Shown one piece after another: positions 8,055 to 17,627 of a stretch of DNA of 64,000 nt (the stretch's first letter is position 1; every line of letters starts with the position of its first letter). The position numbers were made by a program, and so were the translations under genes. The notes beneath the pieces are model-generated. The model had not been told where the DNA came from. It was given only the letters and a program-made list of their open reading frames with translations, and did not search any database. Location: NCBI RefSeq assembly GCF_028596125.1, contig NZ_CP117229.1, forward strand, positions 604,001 to 668,000, given 5' to 3'. Source of the stretch: Listeria innocua. GTDB taxonomy: Bacteria; Bacillota; Bacilli; Lactobacillales; Listeriaceae.

Positions 8055-8083
8055 AAAAGACAATAATTTATTGTCTTTTTTTA
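8055..8083 (+). terminator. intrinsic terminator
   Basis: AAAAGACAATAA pairs with TTATTGTCTTTT, followed by a T run, after the DUF1398 gene. Confidence 0.8.
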
Positions 8084-8145
8084 GTACTTTTAAAAATTGG
8101 GAAATATGTTAAGCTGAAAAAGGTGAAAGAAGAGAGGTAACGAAA

Positions 8146-8886
8146 ATGGATATGATAACATACTTTCTAATAGCGCTTAGTACGAGTGTTGTGGGGAGCT
8201 TTTTAGGTATTGGTGGCGGAGTAATACTTTTGCCGATTTTACTACTAATGGGCGTTTCTCAAGGAACTGCGGCTTTTAGTTCTGCGCTGACGGTTTTCAC
8301 GATGGCGATTTTTACTTGTAGTATTTATTATAAACGGAAGCAAGGAAACGTAGGATTAGCACTAAAAATTGCTATAACGAGTATTCCAACTACTTTTCTT
8401 GGTGCAATCGTGAACCAAATGCTGCCAGAAGCGGTTTATCGTTTTATGTATGGTGCCTTAATCGTGATTTTATTACTTCTGATGGTTTGGAAAAAGAAAC
8501 GCAATAATGAAAAACCTCATTTTTTAAGCAAATATCGGATAATGCCTTATTTATTTGGGGTAATTATTGGGTTTTTAGCTGGTTTATTTGGAATCGGTGG
8601 CGGGCCAATCGTTATACCAATTTTATTACTTATTTTTATGCTAAATCAAAAGACTGCCTCTGCGACTTCAAGTTATGTGACGCTACTTACTTCTCTTGCA
8701 AGTATCGGCTCCTACGCGATTGTTGGTGGAAGTGACTTTTCGATTGGTATTTATATGATACCTGGGGCAATTTTAGGCGCGCTTATTGGAACAAGGTTAA
8801 ATAAACTTTTGGATGAAAAATGGATTGCTATTCTGTTTAATATTTTGCTAATAGCCCTTTTTGTTTTAAATTTAATTAGAATTTAA
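8146..8886 (+). CDS. TauE/SafE family sulfite/organosulfonate exporter-type permease
   Basis: 246 residues with about eight transmembrane segments arranged as two inverted halves. Each half carries the family glycine motif: GSFLGIGGGVILLPILLLMG (residues 16-35) and GLFGIGGGPIVIPILLL near 150-166. The family (formerly DUF81) moves sulfite, sulfoacetate or similar anions across the cytoplasmic membrane. The substrate here cannot be told from sequence. Ribosome site AGAGAGGT precedes the ATG, and an intrinsic terminator follows, separating it from the small genes downstream. Confidence 0.88.
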   Translation: MDMITYFLIALSTSVVGSFLGIGGGVILLPILLLMGVSQGTAAFSSALTVFTMAIFTCSIYYKRKQGNVGLALKIAITSIPTTFLGAIVNQMLPEAVYRFMYGALIVILLLLMVWKKKRNNEKPHFLSKYRIMPYLFGVIIGFLAGLFGIGGGPIVIPILLLIFMLNQKTASATSSYVTLLTSLASIGSYAIVGGSDFSIGIYMIPGAILGALIGTRLNKLLDEKWIAILFNILLIALFVLNLIRI

Positions 8887-8892
8887 CGAATT

Positions 8893-8920
8893 ACAAGCTA
8901 TGAAAATTAGCTTGTTTTTT
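8893..8920 (+). terminator. intrinsic terminator
   Basis: ACAAGCTA pairs with TAGCTTGT, followed by TTTTT. Confidence 0.8.
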
Positions 8921-8966
8921 GTTGTGACGCTATTTTATGTTAAGCTTAGAAGGAGTAGGAGGGGTT

Positions 8967-9248
8967 ATGATGAAAAGGAACTGGCAAGACTTTGTTGCAT
9001 TTTTACTAACAATCCTAACTGTAACTTGGATAATTTTAACTTGGGGATTACATATTTCAGATATTGTACCGGGAGGAGAAAAAGGCATCTTTTATCAATT
9101 AATTCCACTTTTTTTAGGAGTTATTTCGACAATCAGTGTTTTTTTCGTGAAAGAAAAATTGGTGAAATGGATTTTGCTTGGTTTTAATATTTTATTACTC
9201 ATTTTAATTTATTTTGTATACCATATTGGGGAAATAGGGATATTGTAA
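8967..9248 (+). CDS. small integral membrane protein, unknown function
   Basis: 93 residues from the ATG at 8967, chosen for the AGGAGGGG site 3-9 nt upstream (the ATG at 8970 is equally possible). Three hydrophobic segments are seen: FVAFLLTILTVTWIILTWGL, FYQLIPLFLGVISTISVFFV and WILLGFNILLLILIYFVYHI. No family recognised. It lies 15 nt ahead of the next small gene in the same direction, so the two are probably co-transcribed. Confidence 0.75.
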   Translation: MMKRNWQDFVAFLLTILTVTWIILTWGLHISDIVPGGEKGIFYQLIPLFLGVISTISVFFVKEKLVKWILLGFNILLLILIYFVYHIGEIGIL

Positions 9249-9263
9249 GCGGGGGTTGATAGG

Positions 9264-9530
9264 ATGGATGAGCCAACGGAAGCGGTAATCTATCAAATTT
9301 TATCTAAAACAGAAGAAAAAAACGCGACGATGGATCACTTAGTTTTTGAAATGATGCAATTTCCGGGAGCTGCCGCATTTACGAAAAATGAATTACTTCT
9401 TGGCGTCTACTGGTTAGAAACATTTAATTATATTTTTCGGAGCACAGAAGATCATACGACAAGATATTTTCGAACAACAAAAGGCCACGAAAAATTAGCA
9501 GAATTAGAACTTAAAAAAAGAAAGGCTTGA
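9264..9530 (+). CDS. small winged-helix-like protein, unknown function
   Basis: 88 residues. The pattern AVIYQILSKTEEKNATMDHLVFEMMQF ... FTKNELLLGVYWLETFNYIFR ... TTRYFRTTKGHEKLAELELKK reads as helix-helix-recognition helix-wing, like a small winged-helix (PadR/MarR-style) fold. This is a guess from periodicity rather than a family match. The start is supported by a GGGGGTTGATAGG ribosome region. The stop codon lies inside the bidirectional terminator that also serves the acetyltransferase on the opposite strand. It follows the small membrane protein gene and may act with it. Confidence 0.7.
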   Translation: MDEPTEAVIYQILSKTEEKNATMDHLVFEMMQFPGAAAFTKNELLLGVYWLETFNYIFRSTEDHTTRYFRTTKGHEKLAELELKKRKA

Positions 9531-9559
9531 ATTCCTAAAAAATAGGTATTCAAGCCTTT
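9522..9559. terminator. bidirectional terminator overlapping a stop codon
   Basis: AAAGGCTTGAAT pairs with ATTCAAGCCTTT. The left arm includes the last codons of the gene ending at 9530, so coding and terminator functions overlap. Confidence 0.85.
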
Positions 9560-9561
9560 CT

Positions 9562-9993
9562 TTATATATATTTTGCCATAGTGATGTCGGTATTTTTGAA
9601 ACCAACTTTATCGTACAATTTAATGGCGGTTTGGTTATGGGCGAAAACGTGGAGTTCGATTTTAGTGATGCCCATTTCTTTTGCAAGAACATCTAGCGCT
9701 TCAAGTGTTTTTGTACCAAAACCTTTACCTCGAAATGTTTCGAAAATCACAAAATCATAAATGAAAGCATGTTTTTCATCGACATGGAACCATAAATAAC
9801 CGATTTTTTGGTCAGTGAAAATGCTATAGAGGTGCTCATTTGGTGTAGTAATTCCGTCAAAAAGTAATTTGTTGAAAGAAGCTTTTGAATTGGTTAAGGC
9901 TTCCTCTTTGGACCATGTGCCGGCTGCTATTTTTTCTGCGGCATAGTCTGGAATTGCGGTAGTTAAAAAATCTTCTAAATCAGAAGTAGTCAT
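9562..9993 (-). CDS. GNAT-family N-acetyltransferase
   Basis: 143 residues. The GNAT core is clear: IGYLWFHVDEKHAFIYDFVIFETFRGKGFGTKTLEAL carries the acetyl-CoA loop (R-G-K-G-F-G), followed by ITKIELHVFAHNQTAIKLYDKVGF (motif B with Asn and Tyr). The C-terminus NTDITMAKYI is typical of the RimI-like group. Target unknown. It stands 36 nt downstream of the SGNH hydrolase gene on the same strand, so the two may share a transcript. It ends at the bidirectional terminator. Confidence 0.86.
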   Translation of the reverse strand: MTTSDLEDFLTTAIPDYAAEKIAAGTWSKEEALTNSKASFNKLLFDGITTPNEHLYSIFTDQKIGYLWFHVDEKHAFIYDFVIFETFRGKGFGTKTLEALDVLAKEMGITKIELHVFAHNQTAIKLYDKVGFKNTDITMAKYI

Positions 9994-10029
9994 TTTTTGT
10001 AAATGTAAGATAGGGTTTCCTCCTTTTAT

Positions 10030-10731
10030 TTATGCTCGGTGAAAACTTGCATATTGGATGAATTTACGTGACATTTTAATATGGCCCGCTTCATTCGGAT
10101 GAATGCCATCAGCGCAAAGTAAATCCTCATAGTGGAATTCGGCAAGAAAACTATCACGAATATCAATAAGATGGCTACCTGTTTCGGCTGCAATTCGTGA
10201 AATAGCATTGCTGTATCTTTCCTGCCAGCGATAAATCATCTCGACATCGCCACCCAAAAAGTGGAGAATATTTTCTTTGCTTAGGCCACTACGCGTAATG
10301 AAATCGAAATAACGTTTAGCATGAAGGGGAGGCAGGGTCATTAAAATTGGTTTAATATCTAATTTTTTAAGGCGTGCAATCATTTCAAGTAGTTGCGTTT
10401 CAAAAATGTCTAAAGGCGTGCTTGGAATGTGTTCTTTATCTGGATTTTCAGACACTTCTGCCCAATTGAAATCACAGTCATTTCCGCCAAATTCGATGAT
10501 GGCAATGTCATTTGTTGCGTCTTTTTCCAAGTCTTTTGTTAGAATTTCGTGGCCTTTTGTTATCGTCCGACCCATTGTGGAATGATTTTGAAAAGTCAGG
10601 CCAAGTTTTTCAGATGCTCGTTTAATGCAGTTGTTTTTAAGCAAAGTATAGCGGTTTTTTTCTGGATTGAAAAGAACGCCTTTCATAATACTATCGCCCC
10701 AAACACCAACTGACTGAATGGTTTTCTTCAT
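10030..10731 (-). CDS. SGNH/GDSL-family lipase/esterase
   Basis: 233 residues from the ATG at 10731, preferred because AAAGGAG lies 8 nt upstream (an in-frame ATG at 10749 precedes the ribosome site). The SGNH blocks are visible: VWGDSIMKG (block I, nucleophile Ser), FGGNDCDFNW (block III, oxyanion Asn) and DGIHPNEAGH (block V, Asp-x-x-His). No signal peptide is seen, so it is probably cytosolic. Members hydrolyse esters of lipids, sugars or cell-wall polymers; the substrate is unknown. It lies downstream of a minus-strand membrane protein gene but is separated from it by a terminator. Confidence 0.87.
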   Translation of the reverse strand: MKKTIQSVGVWGDSIMKGVLFNPEKNRYTLLKNNCIKRASEKLGLTFQNHSTMGRTITKGHEILTKDLEKDATNDIAIIEFGGNDCDFNWAEVSENPDKEHIPSTPLDIFETQLLEMIARLKKLDIKPILMTLPPLHAKRYFDFITRSGLSKENILHFLGGDVEMIYRWQERYSNAISRIAAETGSHLIDIRDSFLAEFHYEDLLCADGIHPNEAGHIKMSRKFIQYASFHRA

Positions 10732-10770
10732 AATCATCACTCCTTTCATTTATCATACCATAAAAAAAGC

Positions 10771-10808
10771 AAAAGACGCGCTTTGTATCTCTAAAAAACG
10801 CGTCTTTT
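10771..10808. terminator. intrinsic terminator with long loop
   Basis: AAAAGACGCG pairs with CGCGTCTTTT around an 18-nt loop, with A/T runs outside. It lies between the membrane protein gene and the SGNH gene (both minus). Confidence 0.75.
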
Positions 10809-10813
10809 ACTTT

Positions 10814-12493
10814 TTAATTTGTAGCTTTGTATAAATAGATTTTCCAGTAAGATGCTTTGTTATTAAATGCTTTTTCGAAGGTTAGTCCAATCTCAGAAGC
10901 GTTGTCGATTGGAACGGCAGACAAGATATATTCGCCGCCAACAGCTTTAAATGCATCTATATTAAAGTCTAGTTTTTTAATATGTTTTTTCGAATCTTTG
11001 CCGAAATCGTAGTTTTTCCCTAACTCGGCAGAAAATAAATAACAACGATTTCCCCAGTTATCATAATAATCTTCTAGAACGGGGCTTTTGTCTAGTTCGC
11101 CAGCGATGATTTTTCGAAAGGCTCTTTTATAAGCAAGTGGGTAAGAATTAACGTAGCCATCCACAGTGTAAAAGCCATTTTCTTGGGAAACAGACGGATG
11201 CAGGCCAATGCTACCAACGCGGTAACTTGATTGCGGTTTACCAATGTAATTTTTTATTTCTGTAAATTGCTCCGTCGCATAAAATTGATTGATGCTAGGT
11301 GAGCCATTTCCAGTCCGGTAGTAAATCTCAGAATTATTCGCGAAAACGACGACAAGTTGCAACACAATTGCTAAATAAGCTAATTTTCGCCACCAATTTC
11401 CTTTTTTGATTAAATAAACGATTGCGATTGCGAATAAACCATAAAATAAAAACGGTTGTAAAAAGTGAAAACGTGAAAAATTAAAAGTCCGCATAATTTC
11501 TACATTTTCTTTGATCCAGTTCCAGCCACGATACCACCAAAAACCGTACCAAAATGATAAAAATAAATTAAACCCAAATAGCCATAAAAACAGTTTTTCT
11601 TTGACCCATTCTCGTTTAATAATGATTAATACAAGAACGAGAAGCAATATCGGCAAAATAACAAATCCAGCTAGAGCCTGATCGTGTGTGTGTCCTACAA
11701 TGAAATTTTTAATACTAAGTCGAATGGAACTTAAAAGTGATAAATCTGGCAAACTAAATTCGCTTCTTGAATCTGGTTTTGGGTGTAGGAACATCGCATA
11801 AATAAAACGATAATTTACTAGCGCATATAATAAGCCCATGTACACCATACTGAGTAAAAAGCGAATATTGACTTGTTTTTTCTTAATAACATCATATAAC
11901 CAGATACAGCCAACCATTACTAAAAAGAAACAAAATCCTAATATTAAACTAGAATAAAATGGGAGCAGTGTCAGTATAACTACATTCCAGATTCGCCGCT
12001 TGTTATTTCTAATGTTTAAAAACGCCCACAAAGCAAGTGGCATCCCTAGCGTACTGAGCATACCTGATGGCCAAAAAGGCGTCAGTGCAAAAGCTAAAGA
12101 AACAAAATAAAGCGGTACGAGATATTTTTTATCTTTAATGAGATAATCCCTTGCCCATAAAAACAATCCTAAAAATGCAAATACACGTGTAATCAACTGG
12201 CTCACCGCAAACGCAATAGGTGTACTGAAAATCATATAAAGCCAATCAATTCCAACAAATTCTGAATCAAATGAATCTCTTGGGACACTATCATCCATTA
12301 TCTGATCAATATTTGCTGTTCCAACTTTTGCTGTATAATCCCCGCTATCCAAAACCATTTTGTACCACGTCACATTGGAATCTAAATTATCATGTATCCT
12401 CACGTGACTATTCCCGCCAAGAATAAACAATGGAGCGACATAAATTACCAATAAGAGTACTGCAATAATTAGCCACTTATGCTTTTTCCACAT
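10814..12493 (-). CDS. polytopic membrane protein, YfhO/GT-C-like (DUF6044-type)
   Basis: 559 residues with a dozen or so transmembrane helices and a C-terminal soluble tail of about 150 residues. After the first helix there is a short loop with HDNLDSN, resembling the first extracytoplasmic loop of GT-C glycosyltransferases and YfhO-type proteins that carries acidic catalytic residues. A second loop has FVGIDWLYMIFSTP. Such proteins use polyprenyl-phosphate sugars outside the membrane to decorate teichoic acids or lipids; for this one it is inference. GAGGAGAAC in front of the ATG gives the start. It is the first gene of the minus-strand group and divergent from the large LPXTG protein. Confidence 0.75.
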   Translation of the reverse strand: MWKKHKWLIIAVLLLVIYVAPLFILGGNSHVRIHDNLDSNVTWYKMVLDSGDYTAKVGTANIDQIMDDSVPRDSFDSEFVGIDWLYMIFSTPIAFAVSQLITRVFAFLGLFLWARDYLIKDKKYLVPLYFVSLAFALTPFWPSGMLSTLGMPLALWAFLNIRNNKRRIWNVVILTLLPFYSSLILGFCFFLVMVGCIWLYDVIKKKQVNIRFLLSMVYMGLLYALVNYRFIYAMFLHPKPDSRSEFSLPDLSLLSSIRLSIKNFIVGHTHDQALAGFVILPILLLVLVLIIIKREWVKEKLFLWLFGFNLFLSFWYGFWWYRGWNWIKENVEIMRTFNFSRFHFLQPFLFYGLFAIAIVYLIKKGNWWRKLAYLAIVLQLVVVFANNSEIYYRTGNGSPSINQFYATEQFTEIKNYIGKPQSSYRVGSIGLHPSVSQENGFYTVDGYVNSYPLAYKRAFRKIIAGELDKSPVLEDYYDNWGNRCYLFSAELGKNYDFGKDSKKHIKKLDFNIDAFKAVGGEYILSAVPIDNASEIGLTFEKAFNNKASYWKIYLYKATN

Positions 12494-12795
12494 AGTTCTC
12501 CTCCTTCATTATCTCTAATATATATGTACCCGAGAAAACTATTTTCAATTATACCAAAGGAAATCAGGTTTTGTTCATCAAAAAGGGTATATTTTTATCA
12601 CTTTTTTATACATAATCACACTTTAAATATGGCGGAAACGTCACAATTCTCTCTGCTATATAGGAAGTTTTGTATGATTGGCTTGTTCCAGAAAGCCATT
12701 CTGGCTAGTATGATACGTTTAAGAAAACTATTCAAGTAGAACGCATAGGTCTATTTTGAGTAATTTTAATAATGAGTAGTAAAAGGAGAATTATC
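12494..12795. other. 302-bp divergent intergenic region
   Basis: Holds the sites for two divergent genes: a sigma-B-like promoter on the + strand (12567-12590) and a short inverted repeat AGCCA-TTC-TGGCT (12694-12706). The distance between the sigma-B-like promoter and the LPXTG start is about 200 nt, leaving a long leader. No open reading frame with a ribosome site was seen in it. Confidence 0.5.
12567..12590 (+). promoter_or_regulatory. candidate sigma-B promoter upstream of the CnaB-repeat LPXTG gene
   Basis: GGTTTT (12567-12572), 12-nt spacer, GGGTAT (12585-12590). The -10 is a perfect sigma-B element. The -35 is good, but the spacing is at the short end and the gene start is 205 nt away. 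Confidence 0.4.
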
Positions 12796-15700
12796 ATGCT
12801 AAAACACAACTGGCAAAAAGTGTTCGTTGTAATGGTTGCGGTTGCGCTTGTTTTTCAACTGGTTCCATGGTCTAATATCTTCGCCGGAGCAGAAGAAAAT
12901 CAAACAAAAACAACCCAACAAGTAACTCAACCAGATAATCAAAAAGTAGCGGATGAAAACAAAACAACCGTAATACCTGACAATAAAGAGACAACTAAAA
13001 ATCTAGTTAATGGAAAGCAATTACTAAAAGGTTCCGTTGATTGGAATTTTACAAATAAAGTAACAGACGCAAACGGGAATACGAAAGAAACTTATGCACC
13101 AGGAGACTCACTCAAGTTTTCATTAAGTTTGGCAATCCCATCCTATTCAGAAGCAGTCTTGGACGAAACTTATACATTTTGGATACAAAAAGACTTCTTC
13201 CAAGGAGACAAAGTGACATTTGTTAATCCAGCAATTGATGGGTTAACGCCGAGACAAAATGTTTTTACAGATGATTCCATGAAAAACTCGATTGGCACAA
13301 AAACAATTAATGGTGTCCAGTATATTGGTTACACACTTAAATTTAATCAGAGCCCGGAAGCATTGGCAAAATATGAAGATGAGCCGCTTACTAACGCTAA
13401 ATTTGATATGTTTGCAACCATAAATACGACTACTACAACAAAAGAAGATTATCAAGCCATTGTAATTGAAGATGATAAAAATGTAGATATTAGCAAAATT
13501 GAGGTGCCCGTAACACCTCCAACTCCAGATACAGATAATGGCGTACTCACCGCCTCTAAAGCAATCGATTCTGCTTGGCGGTTAGATAAAGACACTGGAA
13601 AATATGTTAAAGTCGCTACATCGTCCACAAATTATACACCTGAAAAAGATGATCTAGTTTTCTATTATGTTTATGCCACAAACAATTCAGGGGAAAATGC
13701 CGTTTTAGAAAAAATGGTAGATGAATTACCAGCTGGTTTTTCAATTATTACGGAAGGTTCACCAGAATGGCAGGCTTTATCAACTGCATCTGGCTCTTCG
13801 CTTCAACGCGGTTGGGTTGCTTCAGCAGACCAAACAAACCTTGCCCCTGGCGCAACTAGATACGAATTACCATTTTCCCCAGCTCAGACTATCTCCAAAA
13901 ATGGTGGCGGTATTTATAGAACAATTGCAGCAAAAGTAACAGATCCAACGAAAGATTTGACTAACGTTACTAAAAGCCCGACTAAAGGCGGCGAAGGTAA
14001 ATCTGGTTCTGTAACGCCAAGTGGGAAAGATGTTTATGACATGGCAATTACGACAAAAATTAGCTCCACTTACGATAAAAACAATAAATATATTGGTGCT
14101 GTTAGTAGCACAACTACGCCCGTTTCTATATCAGAAGGAAGCACAGTTGGCGTAACATATACCGCGATTAACCAAGGGAATTATACAAAAGATGTTGTCG
14201 TTTATGCCTATGTACCAGCAGGTTATGAACTAAATAATGATACATCTGATTTCAAAAATACGAATGATAAATGGAAATACGAAACAACCGTGCCTAGTGG
14301 TGGCGGTGTGTGGAGTGATATCAAAGTTTACTCCATTACACTTTCTGGAGGCATGGCATCAGGTGCAACTGCAACTGCTACGATGTATATGAAAGCTATC
14401 GGTATGCCGGATGATGGGACTTATAGCGCAGTAGACTTTTACATGGCTGGAGAAATCGGTTCATTTTCTAACTTTAATGGTGATTCTACTTTAGACGGAG
14501 CAATTACCGATGTAGATTCGACGCCAGATATGAATCCAGGAAATGATCTGATTAGCAATGTTGATGGTTCTACTGTAAAACCTATTGATGGCTTCCAAAA
14601 AGAAAAACCACATGTTGTAAAAGAAAATGCTAAATCAACAGCTACTTTACAAGATGAAGATGACTTCGATTTTGATTATGTCACATTCATTAAAACACCA
14701 GAAGTAATTCCAACAGAAGAAAAAGTGTTTGAAAAAACACGATTATCGGCAGCTGATGCAGAAAAAACAGCGCGCAATATGATAGGTAGCGACATCATGG
14801 GTTCTGCCTTGAAAGACTATACGCCTCTTGCAGACGATGGTAGAATTACTTCACCAAAAACATATATGGTCTATGAAATGAACATTAACCCATCTGGAGT
14901 AGAAGACACACTAAATTCTTCGTTCACAGATACACTTCCAAAAGGGTTGAAAATGCTTGAATATGATATTGCTGGTTTAAATTCTAGCAATAAACACATT
15001 TATGGTTTTACAACGAACAAATTTGAAGGTACACCGAAATTCACAAATGCAGACGGGCAAGACGTTATTGTTTATCAAAAAGGCTTATATTCTGAAAAAC
15101 AAGTTTGTATCGCAAACTCCACTTTAAATGATGTTGGAGTAAGGTATTTTGGAAATAACGCGGGTAAAATGGGTGTAACTGGTTCCGTAACAAAAGATGC
15201 ACGTACACTAACCCTTAATTTTGGACAGCCGGCAGCAGACCCGATGTATAGTGAAACAAAAGCAGCTTACAAAGTGTACATGATTGTAGTTATTGACCCA
15301 GACGAAATTGACTACAGCAGCATCATGCAAAATAAAGCAACATACACTTACAACGATAAAGTTATTACTTCTTATGAAAATAGCGAAATGTACTGGGATG
15401 CTGGTGGCGGTACGGCCTATGCGAAAAAATATGTTTTAGACAATAAAACAAATGCATATATAAGTGGAAGCCAATATAATGTGGCTACTCCTGATGCAGA
15501 CGGTAATTTATCAGTTGGCTATAAAATTCGAGTAAGAAGTGCGTATGAATTCGATAAATCATCTATAAATATTGGAGACGTTATTGCTGCAGATAATTTT
15601 AAATCTATCTCTAATGTGGAAGTAAATGGTTATGAGGCAAGTCCAAGCACGGGCTTCCAAATTGACGGGGAACTTGAAAATCCTGTACCACTTGCTACGG

Positions 15701-17532
15701 GTAAGTATGCGGTAGAAGCAAAAGCAACTGCAAACACATTAGCTATCACAAATCCGGCTGATATTCCGCAAATGCAACTATATAACGTTCTTTTCAAAGT
15801 GAATTATCAAAAAGTGAAATATGGCGCGAAACTAGTTAACCAAGCAGCTGGATCAGAAGTTGCTACGGTTGTCCCGCTAAACTTAAACCTTTTGAAACAA
15901 GACGATATAAGCAAAACAGCATTGACAGGCTATGAATTCAAAGCTTATTATGCAGATGAAAATGGAAAAGCAGATTTAACGAAACCGGTCAAAGATACAA
16001 ATAGTAATGAAATTGTTATGACAGACTCATCTGGCGCAGCAAATTTCATCCCGACAGGTTATAAAACAACTTCTAAAAATCAAGACTGGAATGTAGTTCT
16101 TGTTGAAACAAAGACACCAACTGGTTATGAATCAAATGAAAATAAAGAGTATCCAGTTACAGTGAAGAGCGATGCGAATGGTAATTTATCCATTCCAACT
16201 AGCACAGAAACAGGCCTTGAAATCACCAATGATGATCACGGGGCAACAACAGCGACTATTGACAACCATGCAGACGTGAAAATGATTGATGTGAATGGCG
16301 CGAAAACTTGGACTGGTGACAAAGAAGCAGATCGTCCAGATTCCATCGAAGTACAACTTTTACAAGACGGTGTAGCATACAATAGCCCAATTACTGTAAC
16401 AAAAGCAGACGACTGGAAATACGAATTCAAAAATGTTCCAGAAACAAATGCAGATGGAACTAAATACACGTATACAGTTTTAGAAAATACAGTAGCTAAC
16501 TACACAAGTGCTGTCACAGGTCTTGATATTAACAACACATTAATCAAACCAGATGTAAAAATGATTAATCTTGACGGTCAAAAAACGTGGAAAAATGATA
16601 CAGAAAACGATCGTCCCGCATCCATCGAAATTCAATTACAACAAAATGGGCAAGATTACGGTTTCCCAGTAACAGTTACAAAAGATAACGATTGGAAATA
16701 CGAATTTAAAAACCTACCAGAAACAACCAATGATGGAGCGGCTTACAACTACACGATTGTCGAAAAAGCAGTTCCAGGCTATGAAACCAAAGTCGACGGA
16801 ATGAACGTCATCAACACGAAAATAGATGCACCAAAAACCACTGTCTCTGGTAAAAAAACATGGAAAAACGACACAGCCAAAGACCGTCCAGACTATATCG
16901 AAGTACAACTTTTACAAAATGGACAAACTTATGGTGATCCAGTCAAAGTAACGAAAGAGAGCGATTGGAAATATAGCTTCAAAGATTTACCTAAAGGCGA
17001 TGCTAACAACAACGATTATCGTTACTCTGTTGCTGAAATAGCAGTTCCAGGCTACAAAACAACCACAGATGGAATGAACTTAACCAATACAAAAGTAACC
17101 GATGAGAAAAATGTAACTACAGCGAGCGGTACAAAAACTTGGGTGGGAGACAATGAAAAAACACGTCCAGACTCCATCGAAGTACAACTTTTACAAAACG
17201 GTAAAGCTTACGGAACACCAATCAAAGTAACAGCAAAATCGAATTGGAAATACAACTTTACCAACCTTCCAGAGAAAGACAAAACAGGTGAAAAATACAG
17301 CTATACCGTATCTGAAAAACAAGTATCTGGCTATAGTGTAAAAGTAAAAGGCATGGACTTAACGAATACAAAAGTAACAAAAACGACACCAAAAGTTACA
17401 CATTCTACCAATAAACCAAGTAAAACGAAAAAATTACCTGGAACTGGTGATACGAATGGTATGTTGCTATTTGCTGGTGGATTAGTACTATTATTCTTAG
17501 GACTACACCTTAGAAGAAAAAGTACCAAATAA
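12796..17532 (+). CDS. LPXTG-anchored surface protein with CnaB repeats
   Basis: 1578 residues from the ATG at 12796 (AAAAGGAG 8 nt upstream). It has a signal peptide with a hydrophobic core VFVVMVAVALVFQLV and cleavage near FAGAEE. A long adhesin region (about 50-1030) follows, then a SpaA-like domain (TALTGYEFKAYYADENGKAD, about 1045-1150). Four CnaB repeats of about 85 residues follow, each with a KTW Lys, a Y-T-V-x-E Glu and a terminal NNT/TNT Asn, the residues that form intramolecular isopeptide bonds. The C-terminus is LPGTGDTNG, a hydrophobic helix and RRKSTK, the sortase A signal. It is covalently attached to peptidoglycan, and the rigid stalk presents the N-terminal head. Role as adhesin is inferred. 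Confidence 0.92.
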   Translation: MLKHNWQKVFVVMVAVALVFQLVPWSNIFAGAEENQTKTTQQVTQPDNQKVADENKTTVIPDNKETTKNLVNGKQLLKGSVDWNFTNKVTDANGNTKETYAPGDSLKFSLSLAIPSYSEAVLDETYTFWIQKDFFQGDKVTFVNPAIDGLTPRQNVFTDDSMKNSIGTKTINGVQYIGYTLKFNQSPEALAKYEDEPLTNAKFDMFATINTTTTTKEDYQAIVIEDDKNVDISKIEVPVTPPTPDTDNGVLTASKAIDSAWRLDKDTGKYVKVATSSTNYTPEKDDLVFYYVYATNNSGENAVLEKMVDELPAGFSIITEGSPEWQALSTASGSSLQRGWVASADQTNLAPGATRYELPFSPAQTISKNGGGIYRTIAAKVTDPTKDLTNVTKSPTKGGEGKSGSVTPSGKDVYDMAITTKISSTYDKNNKYIGAVSSTTTPVSISEGSTVGVTYTAINQGNYTKDVVVYAYVPAGYELNNDTSDFKNTNDKWKYETTVPSGGGVWSDIKVYSITLSGGMASGATATATMYMKAIGMPDDGTYSAVDFYMAGEIGSFSNFNGDSTLDGAITDVDSTPDMNPGNDLISNVDGSTVKPIDGFQKEKPHVVKENAKSTATLQDEDDFDFDYVTFIKTPEVIPTEEKVFEKTRLSAADAEKTARNMIGSDIMGSALKDYTPLADDGRITSPKTYMVYEMNINPSGVEDTLNSSFTDTLPKGLKMLEYDIAGLNSSNKHIYGFTTNKFEGTPKFTNADGQDVIVYQKGLYSEKQVCIANSTLNDVGVRYFGNNAGKMGVTGSVTKDARTLTLNFGQPAADPMYSETKAAYKVYMIVVIDPDEIDYSSIMQNKATYTYNDKVITSYENSEMYWDAGGGTAYAKKYVLDNKTNAYISGSQYNVATPDADGNLSVGYKIRVRSAYEFDKSSINIGDVIAADNFKSISNVEVNGYEASPSTGFQIDGELENPVPLATGKYAVEAKATANTLAITNPADIPQMQLYNVLFKVNYQKVKYGAKLVNQAAGSEVATVVPLNLNLLKQDDISKTALTGYEFKAYYADENGKADLTKPVKDTNSNEIVMTDSSGAANFIPTGYKTTSKNQDWNVVLVETKTPTGYESNENKEYPVTVKSDANGNLSIPTSTETGLEITNDDHGATTATIDNHADVKMIDVNGAKTWTGDKEADRPDSIEVQLLQDGVAYNSPITVTKADDWKYEFKNVPETNADGTKYTYTVLENTVANYTSAVTGLDINNTLIKPDVKMINLDGQKTWKNDTENDRPASIEIQLQQNGQDYGFPVTVTKDNDWKYEFKNLPETTNDGAAYNYTIVEKAVPGYETKVDGMNVINTKIDAPKTTVSGKKTWKNDTAKDRPDYIEVQLLQNGQTYGDPVKVTKESDWKYSFKDLPKGDANNNDYRYSVAEIAVPGYKTTTDGMNLTNTKVTDEKNVTTASGTKTWVGDNEKTRPDSIEVQLLQNGKAYGTPIKVTAKSNWKYNFTNLPEKDKTGEKYSYTVSEKQVSGYSVKVKGMDLTNTKVTKTTPKVTHSTNKPSKTKKLPGTGDTNGMLLFAGGLVLLFLGLHLRRKSTK

Positions 17533-17536
17533 AGAA

Positions 17537-17575
17537 AACAGCCGATGCGAGTAAGCTTGGGTCGGCTGTTCTTTT
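17537..17575 (+). terminator. intrinsic terminator
   Basis: AACAGCCGA pairs with TCGGCTGTT, followed by CTTTT, after the LPXTG gene. Confidence 0.75.
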
Positions 17576-17590
17576 GAATAAAGTAAAATC

Positions 17591-17596
17591 GGGTAT
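17591..17596 (+). promoter_or_regulatory. sigma-B-type -10 (GGGTAT)
   Basis: GGGTAT lies 30 nt before the next start codon. The matching -35 is weak (GTTC/TTTTG around 17568-17578). The homologous gene pair is remembered as part of the Listeria sigma-B regulon. Confidence 0.4.
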
Positions 17597-17627
17597 ACAA
17601 ATAAAAATGAAATAAGGGGGCTTCATG

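Noticed and set aside
8900-9187. 95-codon frame on the + strand overlapping the small membrane protein gene
   Set aside because: Starts inside the upstream terminator, has no ribosome site, and its product is Cys/Arg-rich without structure. The +1 frame from 8967 has a strong ribosome site and clear membrane helices.
12661-12714. TTGTTC/TATGAT as a sigma-A promoter for the CnaB-repeat gene
   Set aside because: The spacing would be 20 nt and the -35 is poor; not reported as a feature.
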